The notes: generated by a model from the sequence alone, not told the origin. A stretch of 64,000 bases of DNA from Conexibacter sp. SYSU D00693 (GCF_017084525.1 NZ_CP070950.1:4365420-4429419); one strand, 5' to 3'. Positions 17,646-25,736 are shown, counted from the first letter of the stretch. Translations and numbers: made by a program.

Positions 17646-18218
17646 ATGCCCACCGCCACGCCCGCCCGCCGCCGCATCCTCGACGCCGCCCTCAAGCGCT
17701 TCGCCGCCGACGGCGCGCTCGGCGCGACGCTCGACGACGTCCGCAGGGACGCGGGCGCCAGCGTCGGCGCCGTCTACCACCACTTCGCCGACAAGCAGGC
17801 GCTGCACGCCGCCGTCTTCGAGGACGTCCTCGCCACCTACCAGGAGGCGTTCGCGTCGCTGCTCGAGGAGCAGGACGACCCCGAGGCGGGCGTCCGTGCC
17901 GGCGTGGCGTTCCACCTGCGCTGGTGCGCGGCGCACCCCGACCACACGCGCGTGCTGCTGGCGGGCCCGCCGGCCGGTGCCGACGTCACCGAGCTCAACC
18001 GCACGTTCTTCCGCCGGGTGCGCGGCTGGTGGCGCCCGCACGCCCACCACGGCGCGTTGCGCGACCTCGACATCGCCCTCCTGCACGCGCTGTGGCTCGG
18101 CCCGGCGCTCGCCCTCACCCAGAACGCCCTGGCCGGGCGCGACCGCGCCCCGACCGACCACGACGCGACCGTCCTCGCCGACGCGGCGTGGGCGGCCCTG
18201 AGGAGCCCTGACGCATGA
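17646..18218 (+). CDS. TetR-family transcriptional regulator
   Basis: 190 residues from ATG 17646. The TetR helix-turn-helix is clear: RRRILDAALKRFAADGALGA, then LDDVRRDAGASVGAVYHHFA and DKQALHAAVFEDVL. The C-terminal ligand domain (~60-190) is of the type that includes the segment HLRWCAAHPDHTRVLLAG, common in regulators of acyl-CoA metabolism. The stop overlaps the enoyl-CoA hydratase ATG, so the regulator and enzyme are coupled. Self-regulation through the palindromes just upstream is likely; an acyl-CoA ligand is inferred from the neighbour. Confidence 0.9.
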   Translation: MPTATPARRRILDAALKRFAADGALGATLDDVRRDAGASVGAVYHHFADKQALHAAVFEDVLATYQEAFASLLEEQDDPEAGVRAGVAFHLRWCAAHPDHTRVLLAGPPAGADVTELNRTFFRRVRGWWRPHAHHGALRDLDIALLHALWLGPALALTQNALAGRDRAPTDHDATVLADAAWAALRSPDA

Positions 18219-19057
18219 CCGACACCGCACCGCTCTACGCCACCATGCGCGCCGCCGGCGCCGGCGCCACCCACGAGGCCGTCCGCGTGCAGCGCCGCGG
18301 CGACCGGGCGACCGTCACGCTCGCGGAGCCCCGCCGCCTCAACGCCCTGAGCGCGGCGCTCATGGTCCAGCTGCGCGCCGCGCTGGAGGACCTCGCCGCC
18401 GACGAGGCGATCCGCGCGATCGTCCTCACCGGCGAGGACCCCGGCTTCAGCGCCGGCGGCGACCTGGAGATGATGGGCGCCGCCACCGCCCGCCTGTGCG
18501 ACCCGGAGGACGAGCTCGGGACGACCGACGTCTGGCGCTGGATCCGCCGCGAGTTCGGCGGCGTGGTGCGGACCATCGCCCGCACCGACAAGGCGTTCGT
18601 CGCCGCGCTCAACGGGCCGGCGGCCGGCGTCGGCCTCGCGTTCGCGCTGACCTGCGACGTCGCGGTCGCCTCCGACCGGGCGGTCATCGTCCCGGCCTTC
18701 GGGCGCCTCGGCCTCCTGCCCGAGGTCGGCACGAGCTGGGCGCTCACCCGCGCGCTGGGCTACCAGGGCGCGTTCGCGTTCTTCGCCGAGGGCCGCCACC
18801 TCGACGCGCAGGAGGCCCACCGCCGCGGCCTGGTGCAGGAGGTCGTCGCCCACGACGAGCTCGCGGCCGCGGCCGAGCGCTGGTGCGACCGCGTCTGCGC
18901 GCTGGCGCCGCACGCGCTCGAGATGGCCAAGCCGCTGCTGCGCGCCGCCGCCGACGCGCCCTGGGACCACGCGCTCGCGCTCGAGGAGTACGCCGAGCCG
19001 ACGTGCTTCACCACCGCGCGCTTCCGCACGGCGGTCGACGAGCTGCGCGGGCGCTAG
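18215..19057 (+). CDS. Enoyl-CoA hydratase/isomerase family protein
   Basis: 280 residues. Crotonase-fold landmarks: RRLNALSAALMVQLRAAL, the oxyanion-hole region GFSAGGDLEMMG and the second oxyanion segment ALNGPAAGVGLAFALTCD. The position normally holding the catalytic glutamate contains GRLGLLPEVGTSW, with one candidate Glu in LLPEVG, so hydratase or isomerase activity is possible. ATGA overlap with tetR. It converges on the amidohydrolase gene and overlaps it by four bases. Substrate chain unknown. Confidence 0.9.
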   Translation: MTDTAPLYATMRAAGAGATHEAVRVQRRGDRATVTLAEPRRLNALSAALMVQLRAALEDLAADEAIRAIVLTGEDPGFSAGGDLEMMGAATARLCDPEDELGTTDVWRWIRREFGGVVRTIARTDKAFVAALNGPAAGVGLAFALTCDVAVASDRAVIVPAFGRLGLLPEVGTSWALTRALGYQGAFAFFAEGRHLDAQEAHRRGLVQEVVAHDELAAAAERWCDRVCALAPHALEMAKPLLRAAADAPWDHALALEEYAEPTCFTTARFRTAVDELRGR

Positions 19058-20196
19058 GGCAGCATCGCCGCCGGGGTCCGGGCGAGGATCGCCGCGCTGA
19101 GCACGAGGTCGAACCCTGGGGCGCGCAGCGGGCGCAGTGCGTCGCCCTCCTCGACGCCGTCGTAGAGCTCGAGCAGCTCGCCGATGGAGCGGATGACGTC
19201 CGCGTGGTCCCCGACGGGGTCGGCCACCGCGGCACGGACGAGGTCGATGCCCTGCCCCGGCGCCTCGCCGCGCAGCAGCGGCTCCACGGCCGAGCACAGG
19301 GTGACGTAGAGGCGCTCGAGCTCCGGGGCCAGCGGCACGTGGTCGGCCGGGAACGGCCCGACGTCGAGTGGGTCCTCGTGCGCGACGAGGCGTTCGAGCT
19401 GGCCGCCCATCACGGCCCGCAGCTGCTCGCCGGTGAGGCCGGCCTGCACGCCGAGCCGTGCGGTCATGAGGATCGCGAGCGCGGGGTTGGCGAACGGGAT
19501 GTCGCTGGCGAAGAGGACCTGCCCCGGGCGGACCGTCCGGAACAGCGCCCAGACGTCGCTCGGGTTCCACCAGCTCGTGTCGAAGAAGAGGTTCGGGAGG
19601 TCGTCGGTGTGGCGCACGACCTGGTCGAAGGCCCCGATGGCGCAGTGCGCGAGCACGATCCGCAGCCCCGGGTGGCGCTGGCACAGCGCGACGGCCTGCG
19701 GCCCGATGTCCACGTCGCCCACGCCGGCGTGGACCATGATCGGCAGGCGCTGCTCGTCGGCCAGCTCGAAGACGTCGACCAGCGCCGGGTGCTCGAGGTC
19801 GAAGCCCTCGCCGCGCGGATGGAGCTTGAGCCCGACCGCGCCGTCGGCCCGCGCGCGCACCAGCTCGTCGAGCGGGTCGTCGTCGGGGTCCAGCCGCGCC
19901 AGGGCCCGGAACCGCGGCTCGCGCTCGGCCAGCGCGCAGACGCGCTCGTTGGCCGCCCGGTAGCCGCCGGGCTCCTTGAGGGGGAACACGAGCGCGCGCG
20001 AGCCGACCTGCTCGAGGGCCGCGATCGCCTCGGCCTCGGTGGCGTTGAGCCCTGCCGGGTCGCTGATCCCGACGTGCACGTGGGCGTCGAAGAGCTCGAC
20101 GCCGCCGACGTGGTCGAGCGCCGCCCTCACCCAGGGCAGCAACGCCTCCTGCTGGTAGATCACGGCGCCCGTCTTGCCCGGCGGCGCCGCGTCCAC
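19054..20196 (-). CDS. Amidohydrolase-2 family (TIM-barrel) protein
   Basis: 380 residues. The metal-binding start LFDAHVHVGISD (HxH), GLKLHPRGEGF, IMVHAGVGD, VLAHCAIGAF and the closing SDIPFANP aspartate match the amidohydrolase-2/ACMSD-like barrel. There is no signal peptide. The family decarboxylates or hydrolyses aromatic and lactone substrates with a single zinc. A C-terminal ~90-residue helical extension follows the barrel. Neighbours do not reveal the substrate. Confidence 0.87.
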   Translation of the reverse strand: MDAAPPGKTGAVIYQQEALLPWVRAALDHVGGVELFDAHVHVGISDPAGLNATEAEAIAALEQVGSRALVFPLKEPGGYRAANERVCALAEREPRFRALARLDPDDDPLDELVRARADGAVGLKLHPRGEGFDLEHPALVDVFELADEQRLPIMVHAGVGDVDIGPQAVALCQRHPGLRIVLAHCAIGAFDQVVRHTDDLPNLFFDTSWWNPSDVWALFRTVRPGQVLFASDIPFANPALAILMTARLGVQAGLTGEQLRAVMGGQLERLVAHEDPLDVGPFPADHVPLAPELERLYVTLCSAVEPLLRGEAPGQGIDLVRAAVADPVGDHADVIRSIGELLELYDGVEEGDALRPLRAPGFDLVLSAAILARTPAAMLP

Positions 20197-20211
20197 GCGC
20201 CCGGACGGGGA

Positions 20212-20847
20212 CTAGGGCTCGACGAGGCCGCGGCGGATCGCGTAGCGCACGAGCTCGACGCGGTCGCGCATCCCGAGCTTGCGCAGGAGGTTGCCGCGGT
20301 GGGACTCGACCGTCTTCTCGCTGAGGTGCAGGACCTCGGCGATCTCGCGGTTGGTGTGCGCCTCGGCGATGAGCTTGAGCACCTCCTGCTCGCGCGGCGT
20401 CAGCGGCTCGCCGGCGGTCCGGGCGTCGGGGTCGGCCAGCCAGTCGCGCAGCAGGGAGCGCTCGACCGCGCTCGTGAGGAACGGCTCGCCGCGGTGCACC
20501 GCCCGGACGGCCTCCACCAGGCGGGTGTCGGCCTCGCGCTTGAGGACGTAGCCGCCGGCGCCCGCGGTCAGCGCCTCGAGGACGTAGCGCTCGTCGTCGT
20601 GCATCGAGAGGACCAGGACGCCGGCGTCGGGGAGCTGCGCGCGGATCTCGCGCGCGGCCTGCAGGCCGGTGAGCTTGGGCATCGAGACGTCGAGCACGCA
20701 GACGTCGGGACGCTCGCGCAGGGCGACCTCGACCGCCTCGGCGCCGTCGGCCGCCTCGGCCACGACCTCCATGTCGGCCTGGCGCTCGAGCAGCAGCCGC
20801 AGCCCGCCGCGCACGACGCCGTGGTCGTCGGCGATCAGGACGCGCAC
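20212..20847 (-). CDS. NarL/FixJ-type response regulator
   Basis: 211 residues from GTG 20847. The receiver domain (1-~120) has the acidic pair DD at 7-8, phosphoacceptor Asp53 (CVLDVSMPK) and the switch Lys in YVLKREA. The C-terminal GerE/LuxR HTH is LTPREQEVLKLIAEAHTNRE, IAEVLHLSEKTVESHRGNLL. It starts 13 bases inside the kinase gene's 3' end, so kinase and regulator form one operon and cognate pair. Target genes are unknown. Confidence 0.94.
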   Translation of the reverse strand: MRVLIADDHGVVRGGLRLLLERQADMEVVAEAADGAEAVEVALRERPDVCVLDVSMPKLTGLQAAREIRAQLPDAGVLVLSMHDDERYVLEALTAGAGGYVLKREADTRLVEAVRAVHRGEPFLTSAVERSLLRDWLADPDARTAGEPLTPREQEVLKLIAEAHTNREIAEVLHLSEKTVESHRGNLLRKLGMRDRVELVRYAIRRGLVEP

Positions 20848-21857
20848 GCCAGCGCCTCCTGCAGGCGCAGCTCGACCTCGGTGCCGTACCCCGGCGCGGA
20901 CCGGATCGCCACGGCGCCGCCCGCCAGCCGCGCGCGCTCGCGCATGCCCGTGAGGCCGAGGCCGCCCTCGCCCTCCTGCACCCGGCGCACGTCGAAGCCG
21001 TCGCCGTCGTCGCGCACCGTCACGACCACCTCGCCGCCGTGGGCGCGGGCGGCGACGTGGAGCACCTGGGCGTGGCCGTGGCGGATCGCGTTGGACAGCG
21101 CCTCCTGCACCACGCGGTAGACGACGACCTGCGCGTCGGGCTGCAGCGCGTCGAGGTCGCAGTCGCCGGCGTCGAGCGACGCGCGCAGCGGCGCGCGGTC
21201 CAGCAGCGCCGCGAGCGCCACGGCGAGGCCGTGGTCGTCCAGCGCGGCGGGGCGCAGCTCGCGCGCCAGGCGCAGCAGCTCGTCCATCGCCTGCGTGGCG
21301 ACCTCCTGGGTGGCGCGCAGCTCGTCGCGCAGGGCGGGCGGCGCGTCCTGCGCGGTGGCGGCGAGGCGCAGCAGGACGCCGGTCAGCGCCTGGTTGGCCT
21401 CGTCGTGCAGGTCGCGCGCGAGGCGCGCGCGCTCGGCCTCCTGGCCCTGCAGGACGGCGCCGGCGGTCCGGGCGCGCTCGTCCTCGAGCCGTCCGAGCAT
21501 GCGGTTGAAGGCGTCGGTGAGGCGGGCGACCTCGGCGGAGTCGGCGTCGACCTCCGCGCGGACCTCGCCGTCGCGGGCGGCGCCGAGGTCGACGCGCTCC
21601 ATGACGTCGATGAGGTGCTCGAGCGGGGCGAAGCGGCGGCGGACGACGAGCCCGTTGACGAGGACGGTGGAGAGGATCGCCGCCACCAGGACGAGCGCCT
21701 GGCGGCGCGACTCGGCGCCCGTCACGTCGAGCTGCGCGACGACGGCCGCCGCGAGGACGGTGGCGGTGATGAGCGCCGCGTTGACGGCGAGCACCTGGGT
21801 GGCGAGGGAGGTCCGGCGCAAGGCGGTGGGGGAGGGCTCGGAGCGAATGGGGTCCAC
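20835..21857 (-). CDS. NarX/LiaS-type sensor histidine kinase
   Basis: 340 residues from GTG 21857, chosen as the nearest standard codon before the first hydrophobic helix. Helices at ~22-42 and ~53-73 flank a very short extracellular loop, then HAMP (~74-125) and HisKA_3 with His151 (ARLARDLHDEANQ). HATPase_c has the N box in VQEALSNAIRHGHA and G boxes DDGDGF and GLGLTGMRERA. The almost absent sensor domain resembles LiaS-like intramembrane-sensing kinases that monitor envelope stress; that role is inferred. Followed by its response regulator. Confidence 0.92.
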   Translation of the reverse strand: MDPIRSEPSPTALRRTSLATQVLAVNAALITATVLAAAVVAQLDVTGAESRRQALVLVAAILSTVLVNGLVVRRRFAPLEHLIDVMERVDLGAARDGEVRAEVDADSAEVARLTDAFNRMLGRLEDERARTAGAVLQGQEAERARLARDLHDEANQALTGVLLRLAATAQDAPPALRDELRATQEVATQAMDELLRLARELRPAALDDHGLAVALAALLDRAPLRASLDAGDCDLDALQPDAQVVVYRVVQEALSNAIRHGHAQVLHVAARAHGGEVVVTVRDDGDGFDVRRVQEGEGGLGLTGMRERARLAGGAVAIRSAPGYGTEVELRLQEALACAS

Positions 21858-21974
21858 ACCCCATGTCGGCACCCGCGGCGCGCTCCGATACCCCTGGTGC
21901 AGCCCCTCCCCACTTGGACCTGGGTTCGGGACCCGGCGGTCGGACGCGCTCGGAGGGCGGGCGCGTCCGGCCGC

Positions 21975-22013
21975 TACACTTCCTGAAGCACTGAAACCCC
22001 TCAGTCCTTCAGG
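21975..22013 (+). promoter_or_regulatory. TACACT box and 32-nt inverted repeat before the cysteine locus
   Basis: TACACT lies at 21975-21980. An inverted repeat follows at 21982-22013: CCTGAAG / CTTCAGG outer arms and ACTGA / TCAGT inner arms around AACCCC. The probable transcription start falls inside the left arm, so this is more likely an operator than a complete mRNA hairpin; the right arm runs into the AGGTGA SD (22011-22016). Confidence 0.55.
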
Positions 22014-22025
22014 TGATTGCCACAG

Positions 22026-23222
22026 ATGACGCCCTCCGGCTCGGAGTTCATCAAGCAGGTGAAGTCCTCCATCAAGGAGGTCGACCCGCGCGAGGTCCAC
22101 GACCTCGTCGAGCAGGGCCGCATCGACGACGGCGTCGTCCTCGTCGACGTCCGTGAGCCCGAGGAGTGGGACCGCGGCCACCTGCCCGGCGCCAAGCACG
22201 TCTCCCGCGGCCACCTCGAGTCGCGCATCGAGGGTGCGGCGCCCGACCGCTCCCAGCGCGTGGTCCTCTACTGCGCCTCGGGCAACCGCTCCGCCCTGGC
22301 GGCGCGCACCCTGCGCGAGGACCTCGGCTACGAGCAGGTCGAGTCGATGACCGGCGGCTACACGCTGTGGAAGGACCGCGGCTACGCCGTCGAGACCCCG
22401 CGCGTGTTCACCCCCGAGCAGCGCGACCGCTACAGCCGCCACTTCCTGCTGCCGGAGATCGGCACCGAGGGCCAGGCCAAGCTGCTGGACGCCAAGGTCC
22501 TGCTGCTGGGCGCCGGCGGCCTGGGGTCGCCCACCGCCCTCTACCTCGCCGCCGCGGGCGTCGGGACGCTGGGCATCGTGGACGACGACGTCGTCGACGT
22601 CTCGAACCTCCAGCGCCAGGTCATCCACGCCACCTCTCGCGTGGGCGTCCCGAAGGTCGACTCCGCCGAGCAGGCGATCAAGGACCTCAACCCCGACGTC
22701 CAGGTCAAGAAGTTCCAGTTCCGCCTGGACGCCTCCAACATCATGGAGGTCCTCGAGGGCTTCGACATCGTCGTGGACGGCGTCGACAACTTCCCGACGC
22801 GCTACCTGCTCAACGACGCGACGGTCCGCCTCGGCATCCCGGTCGTGAGCGCCGCCATCCTCGGCTTCGAGGGCCAGCTGAGCGTCTTCGCGCCCTACGA
22901 GGGCCCGTGCTACCGCTGCCTCTTCCGCCAGCCGCCGCCGGCGGAGCTGGCCCCGAGCTGCGGTGCCAACGGCGTGCTGGGCGTCCTGCCCGGGACGATG
23001 GGCCTCCTGCAGGCCACCGAGGTCATCAAGCTCATCACGGGCATCGGCGACCCGCTGATCGGCCGGCTGCTCATGTACGACGCGCTCGACGCGTCGACGA
23101 CCGAGCTGAAGGTCCGCCGCGACCCCGAGTGCCCGATCTGCTCGCGCGAGCCGGGCGCCATCTCCGACGAGGAGATGGGCGTGTTCCCCGACTACGAGGC
23201 GTTCTGCGCCGCCGCGGGCTAG
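22026..23222 (+). CDS. Rhodanese-E1 fusion activating the CysO sulfur carrier (MoeZ/MOCS3-like)
   Basis: 398 residues from ATG 22026 with AGGTGA 9 bases upstream. Residues ~18-120 are a rhodanese domain with persulfide Cys83 (YCASGNRSA). Residues ~130-398 are a ThiF/MoeB E1-like adenylyltransferase: LGAGGLGSP (161-169), the DDDVVDVSNLQRQ nucleotide motif, SCGANGVLGVLPG and the zinc ligands CYRCLF and CPICS. It should adenylate the C-terminal glycine of CysO and load sulfur as a thiocarboxylate. In mycobacterial MoeZ the rhodanese domain follows the E1 domain; here the order is reversed. First gene of the cysO-cysM-mec locus. Confidence 0.93.
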   Translation: MTPSGSEFIKQVKSSIKEVDPREVHDLVEQGRIDDGVVLVDVREPEEWDRGHLPGAKHVSRGHLESRIEGAAPDRSQRVVLYCASGNRSALAARTLREDLGYEQVESMTGGYTLWKDRGYAVETPRVFTPEQRDRYSRHFLLPEIGTEGQAKLLDAKVLLLGAGGLGSPTALYLAAAGVGTLGIVDDDVVDVSNLQRQVIHATSRVGVPKVDSAEQAIKDLNPDVQVKKFQFRLDASNIMEVLEGFDIVVDGVDNFPTRYLLNDATVRLGIPVVSAAILGFEGQLSVFAPYEGPCYRCLFRQPPPAELAPSCGANGVLGVLPGTMGLLQATEVIKLITGIGDPLIGRLLMYDALDASTTELKVRRDPECPICSREPGAISDEEMGVFPDYEAFCAAAG

Positions 23223-23237
23223 GGTCCCGCCGTCTCC

Positions 23238-23516
23238 ATGGCTGCCACCATCCGCATCCCGCCCGTCCTGCGCCCCTCCGTCGGAGGGGAGCGCGAGGTC
23301 AGCGCCGATGGCTCGACCGTCGGCGAGGTCCTCGTCGCCTTCACCGAGGCCAACCCGGGCGTCAAGGCCCAGGTCTTCGGCGACGACGGCCAGCTCAACA
23401 AGTTCCTCAACGTCTACCTCAACCAGGAGGACGTCCGGGTGATGGACGGGCTGGACACGCCCGTCACCGAGGGCGCCGTCCTGCAGCTGCTGCCGGCCAT
23501 GGCCGGCGGCTGCTGA
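23238..23516 (+). CDS. cysO: CysO-like sulfur-carrier protein (ThiS/MoaD fold) ending GGC
   Basis: 92 residues with the ubiquitin-like fold. IRIPPVLRPSVGGEREVSA and LNKFLNVYLNQEDVRVMDGL closely follow the mycobacterial CysO pattern. CysO carries sulfur as a C-terminal thiocarboxylate for CysM. The expected Gly-Gly end is here followed by one more encoded residue, Cys92 (AMAGGC-stop), so the raw product would need trimming before activation, presumably by the JAMM protease encoded nearby. It lies 15 bases after the E1 gene and ahead of cysM. Confidence 0.92.
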   Translation: MAATIRIPPVLRPSVGGEREVSADGSTVGEVLVAFTEANPGVKAQVFGDDGQLNKFLNVYLNQEDVRVMDGLDTPVTEGAVLQLLPAMAGGC

Positions 23517-23569
23517 GCGCCGGCTCTCCGCAGGACATCGAGGGGGTGGGGTGGCCCCTCACCGAGCAC

Positions 23570-23575
23570 TACACT
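23570..23575 (+). promoter_or_regulatory. -10-like TACACT before cysM
   Basis: TACACT ends 10 bases before ATG 23586. The following CCGTGAAGC resembles the sequence after the TACACT upstream of the rhodanese-E1 gene (TCCTGAAGC), hinting at a shared start-site context. Confidence 0.4.
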
Positions 23576-23585
23576 CCGTGAAGCG

Positions 23586-24560
23586 ATGGCCGTCCCTCCC
23601 CTCGAGACGCGACCCTGCGGCGGACGCTACGGCGACCTCGTCCAGGCGATCGGCAACACGCCCCTGGTCGAGCTCAAGCGCCTGAGCCCCAAGCCGGGCG
23701 TCCGCATCTGGGCCAAGCTGGAGTCCCACAACCCGACCGGCTCGGTCAAGGACCGCGTGGCGCGCTCGCTCATCGAGCACGCCGAGGAGCAGGGGCTCAT
23801 CCGCCCCGGCCAGACGATCCTCGAGCCCACCTCGGGCAACACGGGCATCGCGCTGGCGATGATCTGCCGGCGCAAGGGCTACCGGCTGAAGGTCGTCATG
23901 CCCGACAACGTCACGCCGGAGCGCACGCAGCTCCTGAAGATGTACGGGGCCGAGATCGTCTACTCGCCCGGCGACCAGGGCTCCAACGGCGCCGTCGCGA
24001 TGGCGCTGAAGATGGCCGAGGAGGACGCCTCGTACTACATGCCCTACCAGTACGGCAACGAGGCCAACCCGCTCGCCCACTACCACGGCACGGCGCCCGA
24101 GATCCTCGAGGAGCTCGACGGCGAGCTCGACGTCTTCGTCGCGGGCCTCGGCACGGGCGGCACGCTCATGGGCAACGGCCGGCGCTTCCGCGAGGAGCTC
24201 GGCGACCGCGTGAAGATCGTCGCGGCAGAGCCGATGCAGGGCGAGCCCGTCCAGGGCCTGCGCTCCCTCGACGACGGCTACATCCCGCCGATCATCGACC
24301 TCTCGCTGCTGGACCGCAAGATCTTCGTCACCAACCGCGACGCGATCGTCTGGACCCGCAAGCTCCTCGACGAGGAGGGCCTGTTCGCGGGCGTCTCGTC
24401 GGGCGCGATCGCCTCCATCGCCGTGCGCATCGCGAGCGAGATGGACGAGGGCAACCTCTGCTTCATCGTCTGCGACGACGGCTGGAAGTACCTGTCGTCC
24501 GGGATCTACACGCTGCCGGTCGACGAGGTCGCGAACCTCGACTCGACCGTGTGGTGGTAG
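23586..24560 (+). CDS. cysM: CysO-dependent cysteine synthase CysM
   Basis: 324 residues. A PLP-dependent beta-family synthase with Lys55 (NPTGSVKDR), the SGNTG phosphate loop at 83-87 and GTGGTLMGNGRR. Placement beside cysO and mec, plus the C-terminal tail ending DSTVWW, favours the mycobacterial CysM type, which takes O-phosphoserine and CysO thiocarboxylate rather than O-acetylserine and sulfide. In that enzyme the C-terminus closes over the active site. Substrate preference is inferred from the locus rather than read from single residues. Confidence 0.92.
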   Translation: MAVPPLETRPCGGRYGDLVQAIGNTPLVELKRLSPKPGVRIWAKLESHNPTGSVKDRVARSLIEHAEEQGLIRPGQTILEPTSGNTGIALAMICRRKGYRLKVVMPDNVTPERTQLLKMYGAEIVYSPGDQGSNGAVAMALKMAEEDASYYMPYQYGNEANPLAHYHGTAPEILEELDGELDVFVAGLGTGGTLMGNGRRFREELGDRVKIVAAEPMQGEPVQGLRSLDDGYIPPIIDLSLLDRKIFVTNRDAIVWTRKLLDEEGLFAGVSSGAIASIAVRIASEMDEGNLCFIVCDDGWKYLSSGIYTLPVDEVANLDSTVWW

Positions 24561-24566
24561 TCGGCG

Positions 24567-24589
24567 CCGCCGGATCGACCGTCCGGCGG
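24567..24589 (+). terminator. Strong hairpin downstream of cysM
   Basis: CCGCCGGA / TCCGGCGG arms (8 bp, perfect) around a 7-base loop begin 6 bases after the cysM stop. There is no T-run, so it would be a Rho-independent-like hairpin of the GC-rich type or an mRNA stabiliser. It separates cysM from tatA. Confidence 0.45.
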
Positions 24590-24664
24590 TGGGCAGCGGA
24601 TGATCCGTCTGCTCAACTGCTGCGCAACACCTGACGACATCCCAGTCGAGAGGATCTTGAACTG

Positions 24665-24850
24665 ATGCCCTTCAACATCGGCCCCATGGAGCTCATCATC
24701 GTCCTGGCGATCGCCCTGATCGTCCTGGGCCCGAAGAAGCTGCCCGAGGTCGGTCGCTCCCTCGGCAAGGGGATGCGGGAGTTCAAGGACTCCATCTCCG
24801 GCGAGGACAAGCGCGACGACGAGTACATCGCGCCCCGGAGCGAGGCCTAG
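24665..24850 (+). CDS. tatA: Sec-independent translocase component TatA/TatE
   Basis: 61 residues with the standard layout: a short N-terminus, one membrane helix (MELIIVLAIALIVLGPKKLP), the FGPKKLPE-type hinge and an amphipathic helix (GRSLGKGMREFKDSIS). TatA oligomers form the pore for folded twin-arginine substrates. An SD-like GAGAGGA lies upstream. It is an island inside the cysteine locus with no tatC nearby, which is common in actinobacteria. TatA rather than TatB is favoured by its short length. Confidence 0.93.
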   Translation: MPFNIGPMELIIVLAIALIVLGPKKLPEVGRSLGKGMREFKDSISGEDKRDDEYIAPRSEA

Positions 24851-24884
24851 CGCCTCGCCCGCCGGGCCTCGCGAGGCCTGGCGC

Positions 24885-24890
24885 TAGGTT
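24885..24890 (+). promoter_or_regulatory. -10-like TAGGTT before the JAMM protease gene
   Basis: TAGGTT ends 6 bases before GTG 24897 and no SD is present, a clear leaderless-type arrangement. Confidence 0.45.
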
Positions 24891-24896
24891 GGCGGC

Positions 24897-25298
24897 GTGG
24901 ACATCGCCGCCGACCTCCTGGAGCAGATCGTCGAGCACGCGCGCCGCGAGGCGCCCAACGAGTGCTGCGGGCTGATCGCCGTCCGCGACGGCCGGGCGGT
25001 CGAGGTCTTCGAGGCCGAGAACGTCGCCGCGAGCCCCTTCCGGTTCGAGATCGACGGCAAGGAGCTCCTCGAGCTCACCCAGCGCATCGACGACGCCGGC
25101 GCGGACCTGGCGATCTACCACTCGCACACGCGCTCGGACCCGATCCCGTCCCAGACCGACATGAACTTCGCGGCGCTCTGGCCGGGCGCCGAGTGGCTCA
25201 TCATCGGTGTCGCGGGCGGCGGGGAGCCGGACATCCGCCACTGGCGGATCGTCGACGGCGAGGCCGAGCAGGCCGAGGTCCGCGTGGGTGCGGCCTGA
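24897..25298 (+). CDS. mec: JAB/JAMM metalloprotease, Mec-like (CysO-cysteine hydrolase)
   Basis: 133 residues. The JAMM zinc site is complete: Glu22 (APNECCGL) and HSHTRSDPIPSQTD with His75, His77, Ser85 and Asp88. In mycobacteria Mec cleaves cysteine off the CysO C-terminus, releasing free cysteine and regenerating the carrier. The linked rhodanese-E1, cysO and cysM genes support the same reaction here, and the same enzyme could also remove the extra encoded Cys of CysO. The 3' end overlaps the next gene by 11 bases. Confidence 0.92.
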   Translation: MDIAADLLEQIVEHARREAPNECCGLIAVRDGRAVEVFEAENVAASPFRFEIDGKELLELTQRIDDAGADLAIYHSHTRSDPIPSQTDMNFAALWPGAEWLIIGVAGGGEPDIRHWRIVDGEAEQAEVRVGAA

Positions 25299-25644
25299 CC
25301 CGCCCCAGGGCGATCCCCGCTACCGCGAGGGTCCCCTCGTGAAGGTCGCGGGCGGCCGCAACCAGGCCGAGGCGGAGTTCATCCAGAACCTCCTCGCCGA
25401 GGAGGGCATCCCGTCGCTGCTGCGGCGCACGGCCGGCTTCGACGTCCCGGACATGCTCGCGGCCGGACCGCGCGACGTGCTGGTCCCGGAGGGCGGTGCC
25501 TTCGCCGCGCACGAGGTCCTGCTGCAGGCTGAGCTCATCAGCGAGGAGCGGCGTGCGGCGGTCTCGCCGCTCAAGCTCCTGGCCGGGTTGGTCGTCGGGC
25601 TGCTGGTGGTCGCCCTGCTCGTGTGGCTGGGCGCGGCGTTGTGA
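25288..25644 (+). CDS. DUF2007-like protein with C-terminal membrane helix
   Basis: 118 residues from GTG 25288, inside the mec 3' end. The body KVAGGRNQAEAEFIQNLLAE, EGIPSLLRRTAG, RDVLVPEGGAFAAHEVL matches the small DUF2007 'putative signal transducing protein' fold related to PII-like domains. A C-terminal helix (LLAGLVVGLLVVALLVWLG) anchors it with the soluble part inside. Overlap with mec suggests cotranscription, but a link to cysteine synthesis is not established. The start is uncertain by a few codons. Confidence 0.72.
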   Translation: MRPDPPQGDPRYREGPLVKVAGGRNQAEAEFIQNLLAEEGIPSLLRRTAGFDVPDMLAAGPRDVLVPEGGAFAAHEVLLQAELISEERRAAVSPLKLLAGLVVGLLVVALLVWLGAAL

Positions 25645-25666
25645 GGGCGGGCGCTTCGCGCATCCG

Positions 25667-25705
25667 TTGGCGTCTTCTCCGCCTGGGGAGCGGAGAATCC
25701 GCCAA
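25667..25705. terminator. Composite hairpin between convergent genes
   Basis: TTGGCG / CGCCAA outer arms, a TC/TC internal loop, then TTCTCCGC / GCGGAGAA inner arms around a 7-base loop. It starts 23 bases after the DUF2007 stop and could serve either strand; there is no T-run. Confidence 0.5.
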
Positions 25706-25736
25706 TCGATGCTCGTTCGGGGCCGAAGGACCGTGA

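Noticed and set aside
21982..22013. Riboswitch in the cysteine operon leader
   Set aside because: The predicted transcription start lies inside the left arm and the leader is only ~40 bases, too short for known sulfur riboswitches such as SAM types.
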